From positions 42,594-106,593 of the forward strand of contig NZ_LZZT01000049.1 in assembly GCF_014170305.1 (NCBI RefSeq): DNA of 64,000 nucleotides, given 5' to 3'. The notes below the pieces were generated by a model. The model saw nothing but the letters and a program-made list of their open reading frames with translations, had not been told where the DNA came from and ran no database searches. The position numbers and the translations under genes were made by a program. Each line of letters opens with the position of its first letter. Within the stretch, counting starts at the first letter, position 1. Shown here one piece after another: positions 55,856-64,000 of the stretch. The DNA is from Achromobacter sp. UMC71 (GTDB taxonomy: Bacteria > Pseudomonadota > Gammaproteobacteria > Burkholderiales > Burkholderiaceae_B).

Positions 55856-55881
55856 AAAAGCCCGGCGCGAGCCGGGCTTTT
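55856..55881. terminator. bidirectional intrinsic terminator
   Basis: AAAAGCCCGGC pairs with its complement over 11 bp around a GCGA loop; the stem's own A/T ends supply a U-tract on both strands. It lies between the convergent bphO and permease genes. Confidence 0.9.
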
Positions 55882-55905
55882 CATAGACATGCTACGCGCA
55901 CAACC

Positions 55906-56700
55906 TCAGAGCTTTTCGGTTTCGCCCGACTTGGGCTGCCACTTCATCAGCCGTTTTTCGCCGATACCGACCAGGTAGTCCAGCACCAGCGCGAATGCCG
56001 TCAGGACCACGATGCCAGCGAACACGGTGTTGACGTCGAACGTGCCTTCAGCCTGCAGGATCAGGTAGCCCACGCCGCTGGCCGAGCCCAGGTATTCCCC
56101 CACCACCGCGCCCACGAAGGCCAGGCCGACCGAGGTGTGCAGACTGGAAAACACCCAGCTGGTGGCCGACGGCAAATAGACGTGGCGCAGCAACTGGCGC
56201 TGGCGCGCGCCCAGCATGCGGGCATTGTCCAGCAGGGTCGGGCTGACTTCACGCACGCCCTGGTAGACGTTGAAAAATACGATGAAGAACACCAGCGTGA
56301 CCGCCAGCGCGACCTTGGACCAGATGCCCAGCCCGAACCACATGCCGAAAATCGGCGCCAGGATCACGCGCGGCATCGAGTTGGCCGCTTTGATGTAGGG
56401 ATCCAGGATGGCGCTGGCGCGCGGCGACAGGCCCAGCCAGAGGCCGAAGCCCAGGCCCGCGATGGTGCCGATGAAGAACGCCAGCACGGTTTCGGTGAGC
56501 GTGACCCATAGGTGGGTGTAGATGTCGGCGTTGGTGACGAACCAGGCCCAGATGCGGCCCCAGACCTTCAGGGGCTCGCCGAAGAAGAAGGCCACCTTGG
56601 TATCGCGCGAGGCGAAATGCCAGACGCCCAGGATGACGACCAGCAACAGCAACTGCCAGAAACGCAGGCTGACGGAACCGGGTTTGAACGACTTGGACAT
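55906..56700 (-). CDS. Ssu/Tau-type ABC importer permease
   Basis: A 264-residue permease with six predicted helices. The loop DNARMLGARQRQLLRHVYLPSATSWVFSSLHT is the SsuC/TauC/NrtB type. ATG 56700 is used; a longer frame to 56760 overlaps the ATPase gene. It is the last gene of the CoA-transferase operon, three bases after the ATPase gene. Confidence 0.88.
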   Translation of the reverse strand: MSKSFKPGSVSLRFWQLLLLVVILGVWHFASRDTKVAFFFGEPLKVWGRIWAWFVTNADIYTHLWVTLTETVLAFFIGTIAGLGFGLWLGLSPRASAILDPYIKAANSMPRVILAPIFGMWFGLGIWSKVALAVTLVFFIVFFNVYQGVREVSPTLLDNARMLGARQRQLLRHVYLPSATSWVFSSLHTSVGLAFVGAVVGEYLGSASGVGYLILQAEGTFDVNTVFAGIVVLTAFALVLDYLVGIGEKRLMKWQPKSGETEKL

Positions 56701-56702
56701 GG

Positions 56703-57512
56703 TCAGGCCCGCTTCTGTTGGGCATAGCCCTTGAGCACTTCTTCGCGCAGCACGGCCCAAATAGCGGCATGCAGCTCGATGAAGCGCGGGTTGTTGCGCA
56801 CCTCGGCCACGTCACGCGGGCGCGGCAGATCGATCGCAAATTCGCCGATGGGATGCGTGCCCGGCCCGGCCGACAGCACCACGACGCGGTCGCTCATGGC
56901 GATGGCCTCGTCCAGGTCGTGCGTAATGAACAGCACTGCCTTGCGCTTGGCCATCCACAGGTCGAGCACCTCGTTTTCCATCAGCTGGCGCGTCTGGATG
57001 TCGAGCGCGGAAAACGGTTCGTCCATCAGGATGATGTCGGGGTCGCGGATCAGGGTCTGCGCCAGCATGGCGCGCTTGCGCATGCCGCCCGACATCTGGT
57101 GCGGGTAACGGCCTTCGAAGCCGCCCAGGCCCACGCGGCGCATCCATTCGCGGCCGCGCTCCAGGGCCTCGGGGCGCGGCACGCCCGCAAAATCCAACCC
57201 GGCCACCACGTTGTCCAGCGCGCTGCGCCAGGGCAGCAGCGCTTCGCCCTGGAACATGTAGCCCGCGCGCGAGTTGATGCCGGACAAGGGCTGGCCGAAC
57301 ACCAACACCCGCCCCGACGACGGCGCGAGCAGGCCGGCGCTGACGTTGAGCAGGGTGGACTTGCCGCAGCCCGTCGGGCCCACCACCGACACGAACTCAC
57401 CCGGCGCGATGGCCAGGGTGGTGTCGCTGACGGCGGTGTAGCGCTGCGAGCGGTCGTCGCGGGAGACAAAGGTGCAGCTGATGTTTTCCAGCGAAAGCGC
57501 GGCTTCAGCCAT
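56703..57512 (-). CDS. Ssu/Tau-type ABC importer ATPase
   Basis: A 269-residue ATPase with Walker A GPTGCGKST, Q-loop FQGEALLPWRSALDN, signature MSGGMRKRAML and Walker B IILMDEPFSALD. The MSGGM variant of the signature is typical of nitrate/sulfonate/taurine systems. Its start overlaps the end of the binding-protein gene by eight bases. Confidence 0.88.
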   Translation of the reverse strand: MAEAALSLENISCTFVSRDDRSQRYTAVSDTTLAIAPGEFVSVVGPTGCGKSTLLNVSAGLLAPSSGRVLVFGQPLSGINSRAGYMFQGEALLPWRSALDNVVAGLDFAGVPRPEALERGREWMRRVGLGGFEGRYPHQMSGGMRKRAMLAQTLIRDPDIILMDEPFSALDIQTRQLMENEVLDLWMAKRKAVLFITHDLDEAIAMSDRVVVLSAGPGTHPIGEFAIDLPRPRDVAEVRNNPRFIELHAAIWAVLREEVLKGYAQQKRA

Positions 57513-58545
57513 TGGGGTATTTCTCGTTGGCGCGGCGCGCGAAGTCGTTGGTCCAGACCTTGGAGGCGTCGATCTTGGCGCCGTCGAAGTCCGCCTGGTA
57601 GGCGGCCAGGGCCTTGAGCGCCGTGGCGGCGCCGTCTTCGGGGATCAGGCCGTCGGGCGACAGGCCTTCCAGGCTCTTGCCGATGGCGGCCTTGTAGACG
57701 GCCGGATCGCCCAGCAGGTAGGTCTCGGGAACGACCTTGGCGATCTCGTCGGGACCGGCCTTCTGGATCCATTTGTCGGCGCGCACCAGCGCGTTGGTCA
57801 GCGCCTGGGTGGTGTTCGGGTTGGCGTCGATGAACGCTTGCGGCGCATACAGGCAGCCGGCCGGCATATTGCCGCCGAAGATGTCCTGCGTGTCCTTGAG
57901 GGTGCGGGTGTCGACGATGATCTGGATGTCGCCCGGCATTTCCAGCATCGACACCACGGGGTCGGTGTTGGAGATGGCGTCGATCTGGCCGCTGCGCAGC
58001 GCGGTCACCGCGCCGGCGCCGGCGCCCACGCCGATGATGGATACGTCCGAAGCCTTCAGGCCGTGCTTGGCCAGGAAGAAGCTGACCACCATGTTGGTGG
58101 ACGAACCCGGCGCGGTCACGCCGATCTTCTTGCCCTTGAGGTCGGCCGGGCCCTTGTAGTTGGGCATGTTCTTCTTGGACACGCCCACGCCGATCATCGG
58201 CGCGCGGCCCTGCAACACGAAGGCGCGGTAGAACTGCCCCTTGGATTGCATCGCCAGCGTGTGTTCGAAGGCACCCGACACGACATCGGCGCTACCGCCC
58301 ACCACGGCCTGCAGGGCCTTGGAACCACCGGCGAAGTCGGCGATTGACACGTCCAGGCCTTCGTCCTTGAAGTAGCCGCGGGCCTCGGCGATGGACAACG
58401 GGAGGTAATAGATCAGGGGCTTGCCGCCCACGGCGATCTGGACCTTGGTCTTCTCAAGCTTCTGCGCGCGCACGATGGCGGGGGCCATGCCCATGACGCC
58501 GGCGGCGCCAGCCATCTTGAGCAGTTCACGGCGTGTGACTGACAT
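57505..58545 (-). CDS. Ssu/Tau-type binding protein with twin-arginine signal
   Basis: A 346-residue binding protein of the NMT1/SsuA-like group. The N-terminus MSVTRRELLKMAGAAGVMGM is a good Tat signal, cleaving after an IVRAQ-like site near residue 28. GKPLIYYLPLSIAEARGYFKDEGLDV and the VSGAFEHTLAMQ and GVTAPGSSTNMVVSFFLAKHG segments fit the family. AAGGAGA precedes ATG 58545, which lies inside the end of the CoA-transferase gene (20-base overlap). The ligand is unknown; the operon partner suggests a carboxylic acid. Confidence 0.88.
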   Translation of the reverse strand: MSVTRRELLKMAGAAGVMGMAPAIVRAQKLEKTKVQIAVGGKPLIYYLPLSIAEARGYFKDEGLDVSIADFAGGSKALQAVVGGSADVVSGAFEHTLAMQSKGQFYRAFVLQGRAPMIGVGVSKKNMPNYKGPADLKGKKIGVTAPGSSTNMVVSFFLAKHGLKASDVSIIGVGAGAGAVTALRSGQIDAISNTDPVVSMLEMPGDIQIIVDTRTLKDTQDIFGGNMPAGCLYAPQAFIDANPNTTQALTNALVRADKWIQKAGPDEIAKVVPETYLLGDPAVYKAAIGKSLEGLSPDGLIPEDGAATALKALAAYQADFDGAKIDASKVWTNDFARRANEKYPNG

Positions 58546-59815
58546 GTGTTGTCTCCTTGGTATCGGGTCTACCGATAGCGCCAGTCTGCGCCAGCTTGTC
58601 GATAGCCGCTGAATCATACCCCAGCGATTTCAGGACTTCCTCGGTATGTTCCCCTAATGCAGGGCCGATCCAGCGGGTGCCGCCGGGGGTTTCCGAAAGC
58701 TTGGGCACCACCGCCGGCAGCTTGACCGGACGGCCGTCGGCGAAGCGGTGCTGCTCGATCATGCGCCGCGCCAGGAACTGCGGGTCGGCGAACATGTCGG
58801 CCACGCTGTAGATCTTGCCCACCGGCACGTCGGCCGCTTTCAGGGTGTTCAGCGCTTCGTCAATATCGCGGCCGCCACACCATTGCTGGATGGCGCCGTC
58901 GATCTCCTCCACGCGCCGGGCGCGGCCGTCGTTGCGCACCAGGTCCGGGTCCGAGGCCAGATCATCGCGGCCGATGGCCAGCATCAACCGATGGAAGATC
59001 GCGTCGCCGTTGCCGGCGATGACGACGTTCTGGCCGTCTCGCGTGGTGTAGGTGTTGGACGGCACGATGCCGGGCAACGCGCCGCCGGTGCGTTCGCGCA
59101 CCACGCCGGCCACGTCGTATTCGGGCACCAGGCTTTCCATCATGTTGAAGACGGCTTCGTACAGCGCGACGTCGACCATCTGGCCCTGGCCCGCGCGGCA
59201 GGCCTCTCCGGTCTGGCCATTCCAACGGCCGCCGGTGGCGTCGCGGTGCCGCAGCGCCATCATCGCGCCGATCACGCCATGCAGCGCGGCAATGGAATCG
59301 CCGATCGAGATGCCGACCCGCAGCGGCGGCCGGTCGGGATGGCCCGACACGTAGCGCAGGCCGCCCATGGATTCGCCGATGGCGCCGAAGCCCGGCTGGT
59401 CCTTCATCGGCCCGGTCTGGCCGTAGCCGGACAGGCGCACCATGATCAGCGCGGGATTGATGGCGCGCAGTTGTTCATAGCCCAGGCCCCACTTTTCCAG
59501 CACGCCGGGGCGATAGTTCTCGACCACCACGTCGGCATCCAGCGCCAGCTTGCGAGCGATCTCGCGCGCCTCGGGGTGCTTCAGGTTGAGCGCAATGGAC
59601 TGCTTGTTGCGGGCCTGCACCGTCCACCACAGCGAATTGCCTTCGTGCAGGTGGCGCCAGCTGCGGATGGGGTCGCCCCCGCCCGTGCCGTCGGGGCCAT
59701 GCGGCGTTTCCACCTTGATGACGTCGGCGCCGAATTCGCCGAAGATGCGCGCGGCGAACGGGCCGGCGATGAGCGTGCCGAGTTCCAGGACCTTCAGGCC
59801 GGTCAGGGCTGACAT
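58526..59815 (-). CDS. CaiB/BaiF family CoA-transferase
   Basis: A 429-residue class III CoA-transferase. It starts LKVLELGTLIAGPFAARIFGEFGADVIKVE and has the usual VVENYRPGVLEKWGLGY and QTGPMKDQPGFGAIGESMGG segments; the catalytic Asp should lie in QMVDVALYEAVF. The family moves CoA between organic acids. It is the first gene of an operon with an Ssu-type importer, suggesting the imported acid is activated as a CoA ester. Confidence 0.9.
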   Translation of the reverse strand: MSALTGLKVLELGTLIAGPFAARIFGEFGADVIKVETPHGPDGTGGGDPIRSWRHLHEGNSLWWTVQARNKQSIALNLKHPEAREIARKLALDADVVVENYRPGVLEKWGLGYEQLRAINPALIMVRLSGYGQTGPMKDQPGFGAIGESMGGLRYVSGHPDRPPLRVGISIGDSIAALHGVIGAMMALRHRDATGGRWNGQTGEACRAGQGQMVDVALYEAVFNMMESLVPEYDVAGVVRERTGGALPGIVPSNTYTTRDGQNVVIAGNGDAIFHRLMLAIGRDDLASDPDLVRNDGRARRVEEIDGAIQQWCGGRDIDEALNTLKAADVPVGKIYSVADMFADPQFLARRMIEQHRFADGRPVKLPAVVPKLSETPGGTRWIGPALGEHTEEVLKSLGYDSAAIDKLAQTGAIGRPDTKETTHVSHTP

Positions 59816-59969
59816 GTGGCTTGTCTTCCTCGTGGATGCCCGCGCCGTACGTGCGCCGCGGGTCGATTTTGCGAGCGATACAGAATACCCTTTCCGGTCC
59901 GGCGCGCCCAAGGCCGATGCTCGCCCCATGGACGACGGAAAAACCGCGCGGCCGGCGCCGAACGGGAAG

Positions 59970-60578
59970 TCAGGTGGTCTTGCGTTCCATCAGCGCCCAG
60001 GCGATGGTGCCGGCGTCGACGTATTCGAGCTCGCTGCCCGCGGGCACGCCGCGCGCCAGGCGCGTGACCCGCAAGCCGCGCTCGCCCAGGGCTTCACCCA
60101 GGAAATGCGCGGTGGTCTCGCCTTCGGCGGTGAAGTTGGTGGCCAGGATGACCTCTTGCACCACCCCGTCGGTCGCGCGGCGGATGACGCGGTCGAAATC
60201 CAGTTCGCGCGGCCCGATGCCCTCCAGCGGCGCCACCCGCCCCATCAGCACGTAGTACAGGCCACGGTAGCCGTGGCTGGACTCGATCATGTTCTGGTCG
60301 GCTGGCGTCTCGACGATGCACAGCAGGGAAGGATCGCGCTTGGGGTTGGCGCAGGTGGCGCACACATCGTCTTCGGCGAAGCCGTTGCAACGCGAGCAGT
60401 GGCGCAGGTCGCGCACCGCGCCCGCCAGCGCCCGCCCCAGCATGTCGGCCCCCTGGAGGTCGTGCTGCAGCAGGTGATAGGCCATGCGCCGGGCGGAGCG
60501 CACGCCCACGCCGGGCAGGCGCCGCAGGGCCTCGATCAACGAGACGAGCGGTTCGGGTTCGGGCAGTAGTGGATCCAT
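59970..60578 (-). CDS. recR: recombination protein RecR
   Basis: A 202-residue RecFOR-pathway protein of standard length: N-terminal helix-hairpin-helix ([20 protein letters not shown]), C4 zinc finger (CSRC ... CATC) and Toprim domain ([14 protein letters not shown]). It loads RecA at gaps. The ATG at 60578 gives the normal N-terminus. It follows ybaB and dnaX in the same direction, the usual dnaX-ybaB-recR order. Confidence 0.97.
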   Translation of the reverse strand: MDPLLPEPEPLVSLIEALRRLPGVGVRSARRMAYHLLQHDLQGADMLGRALAGAVRDLRHCSRCNGFAEDDVCATCANPKRDPSLLCIVETPADQNMIESSHGYRGLYYVLMGRVAPLEGIGPRELDFDRVIRRATDGVVQEVILATNFTAEGETTAHFLGEALGERGLRVTRLARGVPAGSELEYVDAGTIAWALMERKTT

Positions 60579-60645
60579 GGCGCGGTGCAATCTTGCGGGC
60601 GGCAATAACCGCGCCGCAAAACGCGGCGGCGGCCGGAGCGTTCGA

Positions 60646-60972
60646 TCAGAACGGCAGCTTCATGCCCGGGGGCAGCGGCATGCCGGCGGTGACCGACGCC
60701 ATCTTTTCCTGGGAGGTGGTTTCGGCCTTGCGCAGCGCGTCGTTGAACGCGGCGGCAACCAGGTCTTCGAGCATGTCCTTATCGTCGGCCAGCAGCGAGG
60801 GATCGATTTCCACGCGCTTGACGTCATGGCGGCAGGACATGGTGACCTTGACCAGGCCGCCGCCAGCGGCGCCTTCGACCTGGATTTCAGCCAGCGCGTC
60901 TTGCGCCTTCTTCATGTTTTCCTGCATCTGCTGCGCCTGGCGCATCAGGCCGGCCAGTTGTCCTTTCATCAT
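60646..60972 (-). CDS. ybaB: YbaB/EbfC family nucleoid-associated protein
   Basis: A 108-residue protein ([34 protein letters not shown] at the start, then [21 protein letters not shown]). It forms DNA-binding dimers. It lies between dnaX and recR, as in many bacteria. The start is the first of two adjacent ATGs at 60972. Confidence 0.95.
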   Translation of the reverse strand: MMKGQLAGLMRQAQQMQENMKKAQDALAEIQVEGAAGGGLVKVTMSCRHDVKRVEIDPSLLADDKDMLEDLVAAAFNDALRKAETTSQEKMASVTAGMPLPPGMKLPF

Positions 60973-61018
60973 GATCGAGCTTCCTTGAACGAGGGGAATA
61001 AGGGGATTTGCCGGCGCC

Positions 61019-63466
61019 TCAGGCGGCGGCGGAAGGCGGATCGACGTGGCGGATCGAGCCGGCCACGACATAACCGCCGAAATCGGACAGCAGCGCCTGC
61101 ACGAACGGGTCGACGGCGACCGCGTCTTCGGCGGCCTGCTGGCGCGCCGCGCGCTCGGCCTGGGCCACAGCGTGGGCCGTGGCTTCGCCAACGGCGCCCA
61201 CGTCCACGTCCAGGCGGATGCCCTGGCCGAAATGTTCGCACAGCACGGTCTGCAGGCGCACGCGGCTTTCGCTTTCAGCCAGCGTCCTGACCGCCACGCG
61301 CAGGATGACGGCATCGCCCTGCACGCCGGCCCATTCGCTTTGGCGGGCCAGTTCGGCGGCCAGGCCGGTCACCGGCAGACGCGCGGCCAGCTCGGGCCAC
61401 GCGGCGGAGGTCATGTCGCCGATACGGGCGCGCGACTGGCGCTTGCGGGCCGGCGCGGCGCCTTCGCGGCGGGCTGGCGCGGGCGCCGGCACGGGAGCGG
61501 CCGACGGCGCGCTGGCCAGCGTTTCGAAGTCGTCGTCGGGATCCGACGTGAAGCCGCCATCGGGTGCGAAACCGCCTTCGGCTTCAAAGGGAATTTCTTC
61601 GTCGACCCAGGACGGCGGGCCGTCGCCGTCGTCCGCGGCCGGCGCCACGGCAGCCGCCGCGGGCGTCACGGCGAGCGGCGCGGATTTGGCGGGGGCGGGA
61701 GCGGCGGCAGGCGATCCTGCGGCGGGCGATCCCGCGGCAGGCGATCCTGCGGCAGGCGATCCCGCGGCGGGCGATCCCGCGGCAGGCGATCCCGCGGCGG
61801 GCGATCCCGCGGCGGGCGCCCCCGCAGCGGCCGACCCCGCGGTGATCGCTGCCGCGGGAGTGGCCGAGGCAAGCATCGCGCCTGATGATTGTTCAACGGA
61901 CGCGGGTTCCGCGGCGGATCCCGCTGCGTCGCCTGCGGGCAGTTCTTCCCAAGGCGGCACGCCCGCGGAAGCCGTCTGCGCGGCAGCGGTTTGCGGCGCG
62001 GCCGGTGCCGTCACGACGACCGGAGCAGGCGGCACGGAAGGTGCTACGGCAGCCGTTGCCGCAGGAGCGGCGGTGTTGGCTGCCGGGGCGGCGTTGGCGA
62101 CAGACGCCGTGGCAGCCTGGGCCGGTGCCGGCGCGGCGACAGGCGCTTGGGCGACTGCGGCTTGCGCAACAGCAGCTTGAGGCGCGGGAGCGGAAGCCAC
62201 CGGGGTTGGAGCAACTGGAGCTTGCGCCACGGGCGCCGCAGCGGCAGGCGCCAGGGGTGCGGACACCGCCGGGGTAGCGGCGGCCGGCGCTGGCGCTTGC
62301 GACGGCTGCGCGGCGGCAGCGGCGGTTTCGGCCGTCTGGCGGGCGGGCGCGGCGGGCGCCTCGAGCGCCGTTTGCGGACCGGCGTCGCCGTTGAGCGCCA
62401 GCATGCGCAGGCAAGCCATGATGAAGCCGGCATATTCGTCCGGCGCCAGCGTCAATTCACCGCGGCTATGCACCGCCACGGAATAGAACAGCTGCACGGC
62501 GTCGGGGTGCAAGGTTTGCGCCAGGCGGGCGATGTCGGCCGCCAGGGGGTCTTCGGCGGGCATCACGCCGGACACACGCTGCTCGATGGCCACGCGCGAC
62601 AGCAGCACGGCCAGGTCGGCCAGCGCGCCGGCGTAGGACAGGCCGCGAATGGCCAGTTCATCGGCCACGGCCAGCACGCTCTTGGCATCGCCGGCGGCCA
62701 GCGCGTCCAGGAGGCGCACCAGATGGCGTTGGTCGATCGTGCCGAGCATGCCGCGCACGGCGTCCTCGGTCAGGTTGCCGGCGCTGTAGGCGATGGCCTG
62801 GTCGGTGAGGGACAGCGCATCGCGCATGGAACCCGAGGCGGCCTGGCCGATCAGGCGCAAGGCGGGCACTTCAAAACCGACCTGTTCTTCGCCCAGCACC
62901 GCCTGCAGGTGGCCCACGATGGAGTCGGCCGGCATCTGCTTCAGGTTGAATTGCAGGCAGCGCGACAGCACCGTGACCGGGATCTTCTGCGGATCGGTGG
63001 TGGCAAGAATGAATTTGACGTGCGGCGGCGGCTCTTCCAGCGTCTTGAGCATCGCGTTGAACGCGTGCCCGGTCAGCATGTGCACTTCGTCGATCATGTA
63101 GACCTTGAAGCGGCCCGCGCCCGGCGCGTAGACGGCCTGCTCCAGCAGCTGGGTCATTTCCTCGACGCCGCGGTTGGAGGCCGCGTCAAGCTCGAGGTAG
63201 TCGACGAAACGCCCGGCATCGATCTCGGTACAAGCGCGGCAGACGCCGCAAGGCTTGGAGGTGATGCCGGTTTCGCAGTTGAGGGATTTGGCCAGGATGC
63301 GCGACAGCGTGGTCTTGCCCACGCCGCGGGTGCCCGTGAACAGCCAGGCATGGTGCAGGCGCTGGGTATCGAGCGCGTGCGTCAGCGCGCGCACCACGTG
63401 ATCCTGTCCCACGAGGGTATCGAACGATCGCGGCCGCCACTTGCGGGCCAGTACCAGATAAGTCAT
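61019..63466 (-). CDS. dnaX: DNA polymerase III subunits gamma and tau
   Basis: An 815-residue clamp-loader ATPase. Walker [10 protein letters not shown], the zinc cysteines in [18 protein letters not shown], Walker B with DEVH and the SRC arginine finger are in residues 1-180. After residue ~370 comes a long Ala/Pro-rich linker including seven tandem AAGSP units. The C-terminal tau domain follows. No A-AAA-AAG slippery site is visible, so a separate gamma product is not predicted. ATG 63466 gives the usual [12 protein letters not shown] start. Confidence 0.97.
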   Translation of the reverse strand: MTYLVLARKWRPRSFDTLVGQDHVVRALTHALDTQRLHHAWLFTGTRGVGKTTLSRILAKSLNCETGITSKPCGVCRACTEIDAGRFVDYLELDAASNRGVEEMTQLLEQAVYAPGAGRFKVYMIDEVHMLTGHAFNAMLKTLEEPPPHVKFILATTDPQKIPVTVLSRCLQFNLKQMPADSIVGHLQAVLGEEQVGFEVPALRLIGQAASGSMRDALSLTDQAIAYSAGNLTEDAVRGMLGTIDQRHLVRLLDALAAGDAKSVLAVADELAIRGLSYAGALADLAVLLSRVAIEQRVSGVMPAEDPLAADIARLAQTLHPDAVQLFYSVAVHSRGELTLAPDEYAGFIMACLRMLALNGDAGPQTALEAPAAPARQTAETAAAAAQPSQAPAPAAATPAVSAPLAPAAAAPVAQAPVAPTPVASAPAPQAAVAQAAVAQAPVAAPAPAQAATASVANAAPAANTAAPAATAAVAPSVPPAPVVVTAPAAPQTAAAQTASAGVPPWEELPAGDAAGSAAEPASVEQSSGAMLASATPAAAITAGSAAAGAPAAGSPAAGSPAAGSPAAGSPAAGSPAAGSPAAGSPAAAPAPAKSAPLAVTPAAAAVAPAADDGDGPPSWVDEEIPFEAEGGFAPDGGFTSDPDDDFETLASAPSAAPVPAPAPARREGAAPARKRQSRARIGDMTSAAWPELAARLPVTGLAAELARQSEWAGVQGDAVILRVAVRTLAESESRVRLQTVLCEHFGQGIRLDVDVGAVGEATAHAVAQAERAARQQAAEDAVAVDPFVQALLSDFGGYVVAGSIRHVDPPSAAA
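61711..61815. repeat. seven 15-bp tandem repeats inside dnaX
   Basis: Units of GCGATCC(C/T)GCGGC(A/G)GG repeat seven times in frame, coding on the minus strand for seven AAGSP pentapeptides in the linker. Units differ only at third-codon-type positions. An eighth, degenerate unit follows (61816-61830). Confidence 0.92.
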
Positions 63467-63519
63467 GGCGGGATTGTAGAGCCTTTGCAAGAGCCTAAGC
63501 GATGGCCGGCGTGAAATGC

Positions 63520-63577
63520 AAAGGGGACGGAATCATCTTCCGGGGAATCCCCCTTGGAAAACAACCCCGTCCCCTTT
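63520..63577. repeat. inverted repeat downstream of the SRP RNA gene
   Basis: AAAGGGGACGG (63520-63530) and CCGTCCCCTTT (63567-63577) are perfect inverted copies 36 bases apart, with a smaller G/C hairpin between. On the minus strand it lies 12 bases past the SRP RNA, so it may form its 3' end, or be a short intergenic repeat element. Confidence 0.6.
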
Positions 63578-63589
63578 GAGAAACCGGTT

Positions 63590-63684
63590 GGCGAGCCTTA
63601 CTCCGGCACTGACCCTAAACGACTATGGCTGCTTCGTTCCCGACCTGACCAGGTTCACCGTCGAACCATGCGAAGGGGCCCGCC
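63590..63684 (-). ncRNA. ffs: signal recognition particle RNA, small bacterial type
   Basis: On the minus strand the universal domain-IV core GGTCAGGTCGGGAACGAAGC is present, flanked by CCTGGTC and GCAGCCATAG. GGCGGGCC at the 5' end pairs with GGCTCGCC at the 3' end, giving a closed rod of about 95 bases. It binds Ffh to target membrane proteins. It lies upstream of dnaX and reads in the same direction. Confidence 0.93.
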
Positions 63685-63745
63685 AATCAAGATTCTAGCA
63701 GAGCTTCGCGTTGCTCGCTCGCTGGAATCTTGATTGGCGGGCCCC
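63675..63745. repeat. 21-bp inverted repeat flanking the ffs promoter
   Basis: A 21-base arm starting GGGGCCCGCCAATCAAG (63675-63695) has an exact inverted copy at 63725-63745, with 29 bases between. The left arm covers the 5' end of the SRP RNA and its start site. Confidence 0.9.
63692..63700 (-). promoter_or_regulatory. extended -10 promoter of ffs
   Basis: TGCTAGAAT on the minus strand is an extended -10 (TGn-TAGAAT) placed to start transcription about eight bases on, at the GGCGGGCC 5' end of the SRP RNA. No good -35 is seen. Confidence 0.6.
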
Positions 63746-64000
63746 CTTGGGGCTGTAGGGGGGCCCCCTCCCCGGCCCTCCCCCCTAGGGGGAGGGAGAG
63801 AGGACGTCGCTTTGCTTGTCCTTTTGGCTCGCTTCGCTTTGCCTTGATTCTCTTTGCGGCTTGCTTCTCTTTGCGGCTTGCTTCTCTTTGCGGCTTGCTT
63901 CTCTTTGCGGCTTGCTTCTCTTTGCGGCTTGCTGCGCTTTGTCTTCCTTTCGTTATGGAGGGGGGAGGTCTATCCAGGCTTTGGCGCGGGGGAAGTAGAG
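63746..64000. other. low-complexity intergenic DNA at the right edge
   Basis: C/G-run and purine-rich sequence, then the 17-bp tandem repeats, with no gene supported. An open frame at 63816-63998 is translated repeat. Confidence 0.6.
63849..63933. repeat. five perfect 17-bp tandem repeats
   Basis: The unit TCTCTTTGCGGCTTGCT is repeated five times without a mismatch, and decayed half-units flank it. It is a candidate variable-number repeat. Confidence 0.95.

Noticed and set aside
61711..61830. CRISPR-like regular repeats in dnaX
   Set aside because: Units are 15 bp, contiguous, without spacers, and in frame with the coding sequence.
61019..63466. Programmed frameshift in dnaX giving gamma
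   Set aside because: No A-AAA-AAG-type slippery heptamer was found.
61889..63514. A 541-codon open frame opposite dnaX
   Set aside because: Antisense shadow; Gly/Arg-rich beginning comes from the Ala/Pro linker of dnaX read in reverse.
63849..63933. CRISPR array at the right edge
   Set aside because: Head-to-tail 17-bp units with no unique spacers and no cas genes.

Overview
This 64 kb window is high-GC chromosomal DNA of a betaproteobacterium, most likely family Alcaligenaceae (an Achromobacter or Bordetella relative). The evidence is the betaproteobacterial housekeeping order carA-carB / greA / yhbY-rlmE-ftsH-folP-glmM / ppx-ppk-pstSCAB, the number of solute-binding-protein importers, the ornithine-lipid gene olsB, the lipid A hydroxylase lpxO, and a small bacterial SRP RNA beside dnaX. 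Genus-level placement is inference; no rRNA is present.

Region 1 (1-16.3 kb) is an accessory catabolic island. A leftward run of eight genes encodes an arylmalonate-decarboxylase/maleate-isomerase-like enzyme, a polar-amino-acid-type ABC importer (binding protein, two permeases, ATPase), and the binding protein and two permeases of a polyamine-type importer. The ATPase matching that second importer lies about 3 kb away on the other strand, heading a rightward run with a PIG3-type quinone oxidoreductase, a glutathione transferase, an AroQ homologue lacking the catalytic arginine, and a 2-hydroxyacid dehydrogenase. A third, rightward set holds RidA, DUF1028, a LysR regulator and an ArgE-like deacylase. 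A flavin monooxygenase is cut by the left edge. Together these suggest uptake, deacylation, deamination and decarboxylation of an unidentified nitrogen-containing acid.

Region 2 (16.4-33.5 kb) is core. It holds tRNA-Pro(UGG), an MFS transporter, the phosphate system pstSCAB, ppk and ppx (good PHO-box matches precede pstS and ppk), olsB, then glmM, folP, ftsH, rlmE, yhbY and greA. Region 3 (33.5-45.6 kb) lies where greA and carB are often neighbours: a chemoreceptor, a uracil/xanthine permease, an FlxA-like protein with a sigma-28-like promoter, a ferric-iron-type ABC importer, a LysR regulator, a histidine phosphatase, a short-chain dehydrogenase and lpxO.

Region 4 (45.7-64 kb) holds carBA, transaldolase, a carboxymuconolactone-decarboxylase-family protein and a bacteriophytochrome operon (bphP, response regulator, a protein resembling a histidine kinase with a decayed ATP site, heme oxygenase). 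It continues with a CaiB-type CoA-transferase operon carrying an Ssu/Tau-type importer with a Tat-type binding protein, then recR, ybaB, dnaX (with seven 15-bp repeats) and the SRP RNA gene, whose promoter lies in a 21-bp inverted repeat. The right edge is low-complexity DNA with five 17-bp tandem repeats. Very long open frames opposite carB, ppk, ftsH and dnaX are by-products of GC-rich codon usage.
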